A DNA stretch of 18,732 nucleotides from JBBDXS01 sp040902195. GTDB taxonomy: Bacteria; Chloroflexota; Dehalococcoidia; DSTF01; RBG-16-68-14. Positions 17,232-18,732 of the stretch are shown here, one piece after another (the first letter of the stretch is position 1; the number at the start of each line of letters is the position of its first letter). The notes under the pieces were generated by a model that saw only the letters and a program-made list of their open reading frames with translations, did not search any database and was not told the DNA's origin. Where the stretch lies: positions 1 through 18,732 of the forward strand of contig JBBDXS010000016.1 of the NCBI GenBank assembly GCA_040902195.1, in the 5' to 3' direction. The position numbers and the translations under genes are program-made.

Positions 17232-17507
17232 TGGGAGATTCTTGCAGGAACTGCACTTGACGTCAAGCTAGGAGAACGAGAAGCATCCATGCCAGTTGAC
17301 TGAGGCCCATAACAACCCGCCAACGCCCCTAAAACGTCCTTGAAATCTGCGCGTAGCGGGGCACGTTCCTCGCTCGTATTGCCCGAGCGGTGTCGCTCAT
17401 ACTGGCCCATCCTAGTCGCACCCATCACTAGGGTCAAGTCACGCTCGACGCGCCGACATCTGCCTTGGGTTCGGTGCGAGAGCGTAACCCGCTGCCAGCG
17501 CTCTCCT
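17232..17507. other. Intergenic region between two minus-strand genes
   Basis: These 276 bp have no convincing gene. Small inverted repeats are present: CGCTCG/CGAGCG (17371-17376 with 17384-17389), CCTAGT/ACTAGG (17411-17416 with 17427-17432) and GAGAGCG/CGCTCTC (17478-17484 with 17499-17505). The last lies just after the stop of the repeat protein and may end its transcript, though no T tract follows. The part next to 17231 holds the promoter of the AAA pair. Confidence 0.6.
17238..17267 (-). promoter_or_regulatory. Promoter of the AAA pair, with a palindrome over the -35
   Basis: On the minus strand TTGACG (17266-17261), a 17-base spacer ending in TGC and AAGAAT (17243-17238) make a good extended -10 promoter. 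The -35 lies in the perfect 12-bp palindrome CTTGACGTCAAG (17256-17267), a possible operator. The -10 ends six bases before ATG 17231, so transcription should begin at or next to the start codon. Confidence 0.55.
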
Positions 17508-18732
17508 TTAAGACTGCGAGTTCACCGGAGCCTGCGCCGGCCACGGGTTGGCGCACGAGCTGCCGAACCGGCCGAAGATGAACTGCAGGTCGCTGATGTC
17601 GATGTCGCTGTCGGCCTGCGTACCGGACGGCTCCACGTTCATGAAGTCTACGTAGAACTGGTGGCCCTTCTGAACGCCCCAGCGGAACGCGATTGCCTGG
17701 GTGTCCAGTCCGTTCACGGTGCAGTCCGACACAACGTCTCCCTCCAGGTAACGCATCGTGACGTCGGCGTCATCACAGGAGAAGATCGGTATCGGGTGGC
17801 CCTGAAGGTCCCCTAGCTCACAAGCGATGTTGCTCAGATGGACGACGTTACCGTTGTCCTGGTTTGGCTTGATGAATGAGTACTCGTCAGGCTGAGGCCG
17901 AACGACGATGTCGGCCAGGTGGCGGCCCTCAGGGGTGGTGGTGTCAGGGAAAGCGGTCTTGCCCTGTGTGACACAGCCGATGCGAGCAACGCCCTCAAGC
18001 GCGGACGAGTCCTTGTCCTCGACGACGCAGATCATGCCGGCAGCGGCCGGGCCGGGCACGAGGTTGACACAGACCTTGTCCTCATCGAAGTGCACTTCGA
18101 ACTCGAACGCACCGAGCTGCTGGCGATCGATAACCGTATCGCCGTCGAAGTCATCGCCCTTCGGCTCCGGAAGATCCGGGATCGGGACGCTCAGCGTCTC
18201 CGAGAGCACAGCCACGTCAGTGCCGGCTGCACAGGTAAGCGGCGGGACTTTGGAGCCCTGGCGCGTCAGGAACAAGTTCTGAAGCGGCGGCAGCTTCTGC
18301 ATCGACGGGTCGGACGGAGGCGTCGTCGTCTCAGTCGGCGTACCCGGCGTCGACGTTACGCCGGCTACGGGATCGGTCGGCGTCGCAGTGTTCGTTGGCG
18401 GCACGGGCGTATTTGTCTTGGTCGCCGTATTAGTCGGCGTGTTCGTGGCCGTGTTGGTCGCCGTGTTGGTTGGCGTATTGGTCGGCGTGTTGGTCGCCGT
18501 GTTGGTCGGCGTGTTCGTGGCCGTGTTGGTCGCCGTGTTGGTTGGCGTGCTGGTCGCCGTGTTTGTTGGCGTGTTCGTTGCCGTATTCGTTGGCGTGTTC
18601 GTCGGCGTATTCGTCGGCGTGTTCGTCGCCGTGTTCGTCGGCGTGTTGGTGTGCGTCGCCGTGTTCGTTGGCGTATTCGTCGCCGTGTTCGTTGGCGTAT
18701 TGGTCGCAGTATTCGTCGGCGTATTGGTCGCA
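17508..18732 (-). CDS. Thr/Asn/Pro-repeat surface protein with cohesin/dockerin-like C-terminus (5' end missing)
   Basis: The open frame runs from the window edge to TAA 17508-17510, giving at least 408 residues; the start is upstream. The first 100 or so residues are a Thr-Asn-Thr-Ala/Pro repeat linker, followed by a Thr/Pro-rich segment. The rest has QLGAFEFEVHFDEDKVCV, which resembles cohesin-type beta strands. Near the end come DCTVNGLDTQAIAFRWG and DSDIDISDLQFIFGRFGSSC, two Asp-rich loop-helix units like a dockerin-type Ca site pair. At least eight Cys residues suggest disulfides and an extracytoplasmic place. Proteins with this ending are, from memory, common in Chloroflexota. It is likely secreted or surface-attached, with partner unknown. 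GTG 18404 is an in-frame codon but not the real start, since the repeats continue in frame upstream. Confidence 0.75.
   Translation of the reverse strand, partial: ATNTPTNTATNTPTNTATNTPTNTATHTNTPTNTATNTPTNTPTNTPTNTATNTPTNTATSTPTNTATNTATNTPTNTATNTPTNTPTNTATNTATNTPTNTATKTNTPVPPTNTATPTDPVAGVTSTPGTPTETTTPPSDPSMQKLPPLQNLFLTRQGSKVPPLTCAAGTDVAVLSETLSVPIPDLPEPKGDDFDGDTVIDRQQLGAFEFEVHFDEDKVCVNLVPGPAAAGMICVVEDKDSSALEGVARIGCVTQGKTAFPDTTTPEGRHLADIVVRPQPDEYSFIKPNQDNGNVVHLSNIACELGDLQGHPIPIFSCDDADVTMRYLEGDVVSDCTVNGLDTQAIAFRWGVQKGHQFYVDFMNVEPSGTQADSDIDISDLQFIFGRFGSSCANPWPAQAPVNSQS
18417..18732 (-). repeat. In-frame 12-bp tandem repeats (about 26 units, continuing past the window)
   Basis: On the minus strand each unit codes Thr-Asn-Thr-Ala or Thr-Asn-Thr-Pro. 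Units differ mainly at third codon positions and in Ala/Pro choice. Exceptions are one Ser for Asn near 18550, a His-containing half unit near 18652 and a Lys at the inner edge. The frame stays open throughout, showing selection on the protein. Confidence 0.9.

Noticed and set aside
17105..17437. 110-codon minus-strand open frame
   Set aside because: It overlaps the AAA gene promoter and start in another frame, has no ribosome-binding site and no recognisable motif.
18417..18732. Possible CRISPR array
   Set aside because: The period is 12 bp with no spacers, and the repeats stay in frame coding Thr-Asn-Thr-Ala/Pro.

Overview
The window is GC-rich bacterial DNA. It has Shine-Dalgarno sites, frequent GTG/TTG starts, a four-domain S1 protein, a ClpC-type unfoldase, a tig-clpP-clpX cluster, and a Thr/Asn/Pro-repeat protein whose C-terminus looks cohesin/dockerin-like. 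Together these suggest a Chloroflexota (Dehalococcoidia or SAR202-like) genome. That placement is an inference from gene content and style, not from a search.

Layout, left to right. (1) 1-335 is the 3' end of a 23S rRNA gene. After a short spacer with a palindrome-containing promoter comes an initiator tRNA-Met with encoded CCA and a strong terminator. No 5S rRNA follows the 23S. (2) 559-2241 holds a conserved-hypothetical gene broken by an apparent one-base deletion, then a VOC-fold protein and an FMN nitroreductase that are translationally close. (3) 2416-6639 holds an S1-domain RNA-binding protein with a long acidic tail, then clpC, ending at a strong terminator. (4) 6826-11999 holds a GT-C membrane glycosyltransferase, then a peptide-type ABC importer made of a binding protein and two permeases, with no ATPase gene in the window. 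(5) 12050-15422 is trigger factor, clpP and clpX, the nascent-chain chaperone and ClpXP protease cluster, closed by a hairpin terminator. (6) 15502-17231, on the minus strand and convergent with clpX, is a pair of AAA ATPase genes with an ATGA overlap. The first has intact AAA motifs. The second looks like a pseudo-ATPase with degenerate Walker A, sensor 1 and arginine finger and a duplicated Walker B segment. (7) 17508 to the window edge, minus strand, is the C-terminal part of an exported-looking protein with about 26 Thr-Asn-Thr-Ala/Pro repeats and a C-terminal Ca-binding-like module.

Functional picture. Much of the window concerns protein quality control: trigger factor meets nascent chains, ClpP is the peptidase, and ClpX and ClpC are alternative unfoldases, both carrying a ClpP-docking loop. 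The AAA pair next to clpX is the least explained and most interesting part. It has its own apparent promoter, with a 12-bp palindrome over the -35 and almost no 5' leader, and its base composition is visibly less GC-rich than its neighbours. No CRISPR array, insertion sequence, integrase or replication origin was seen.
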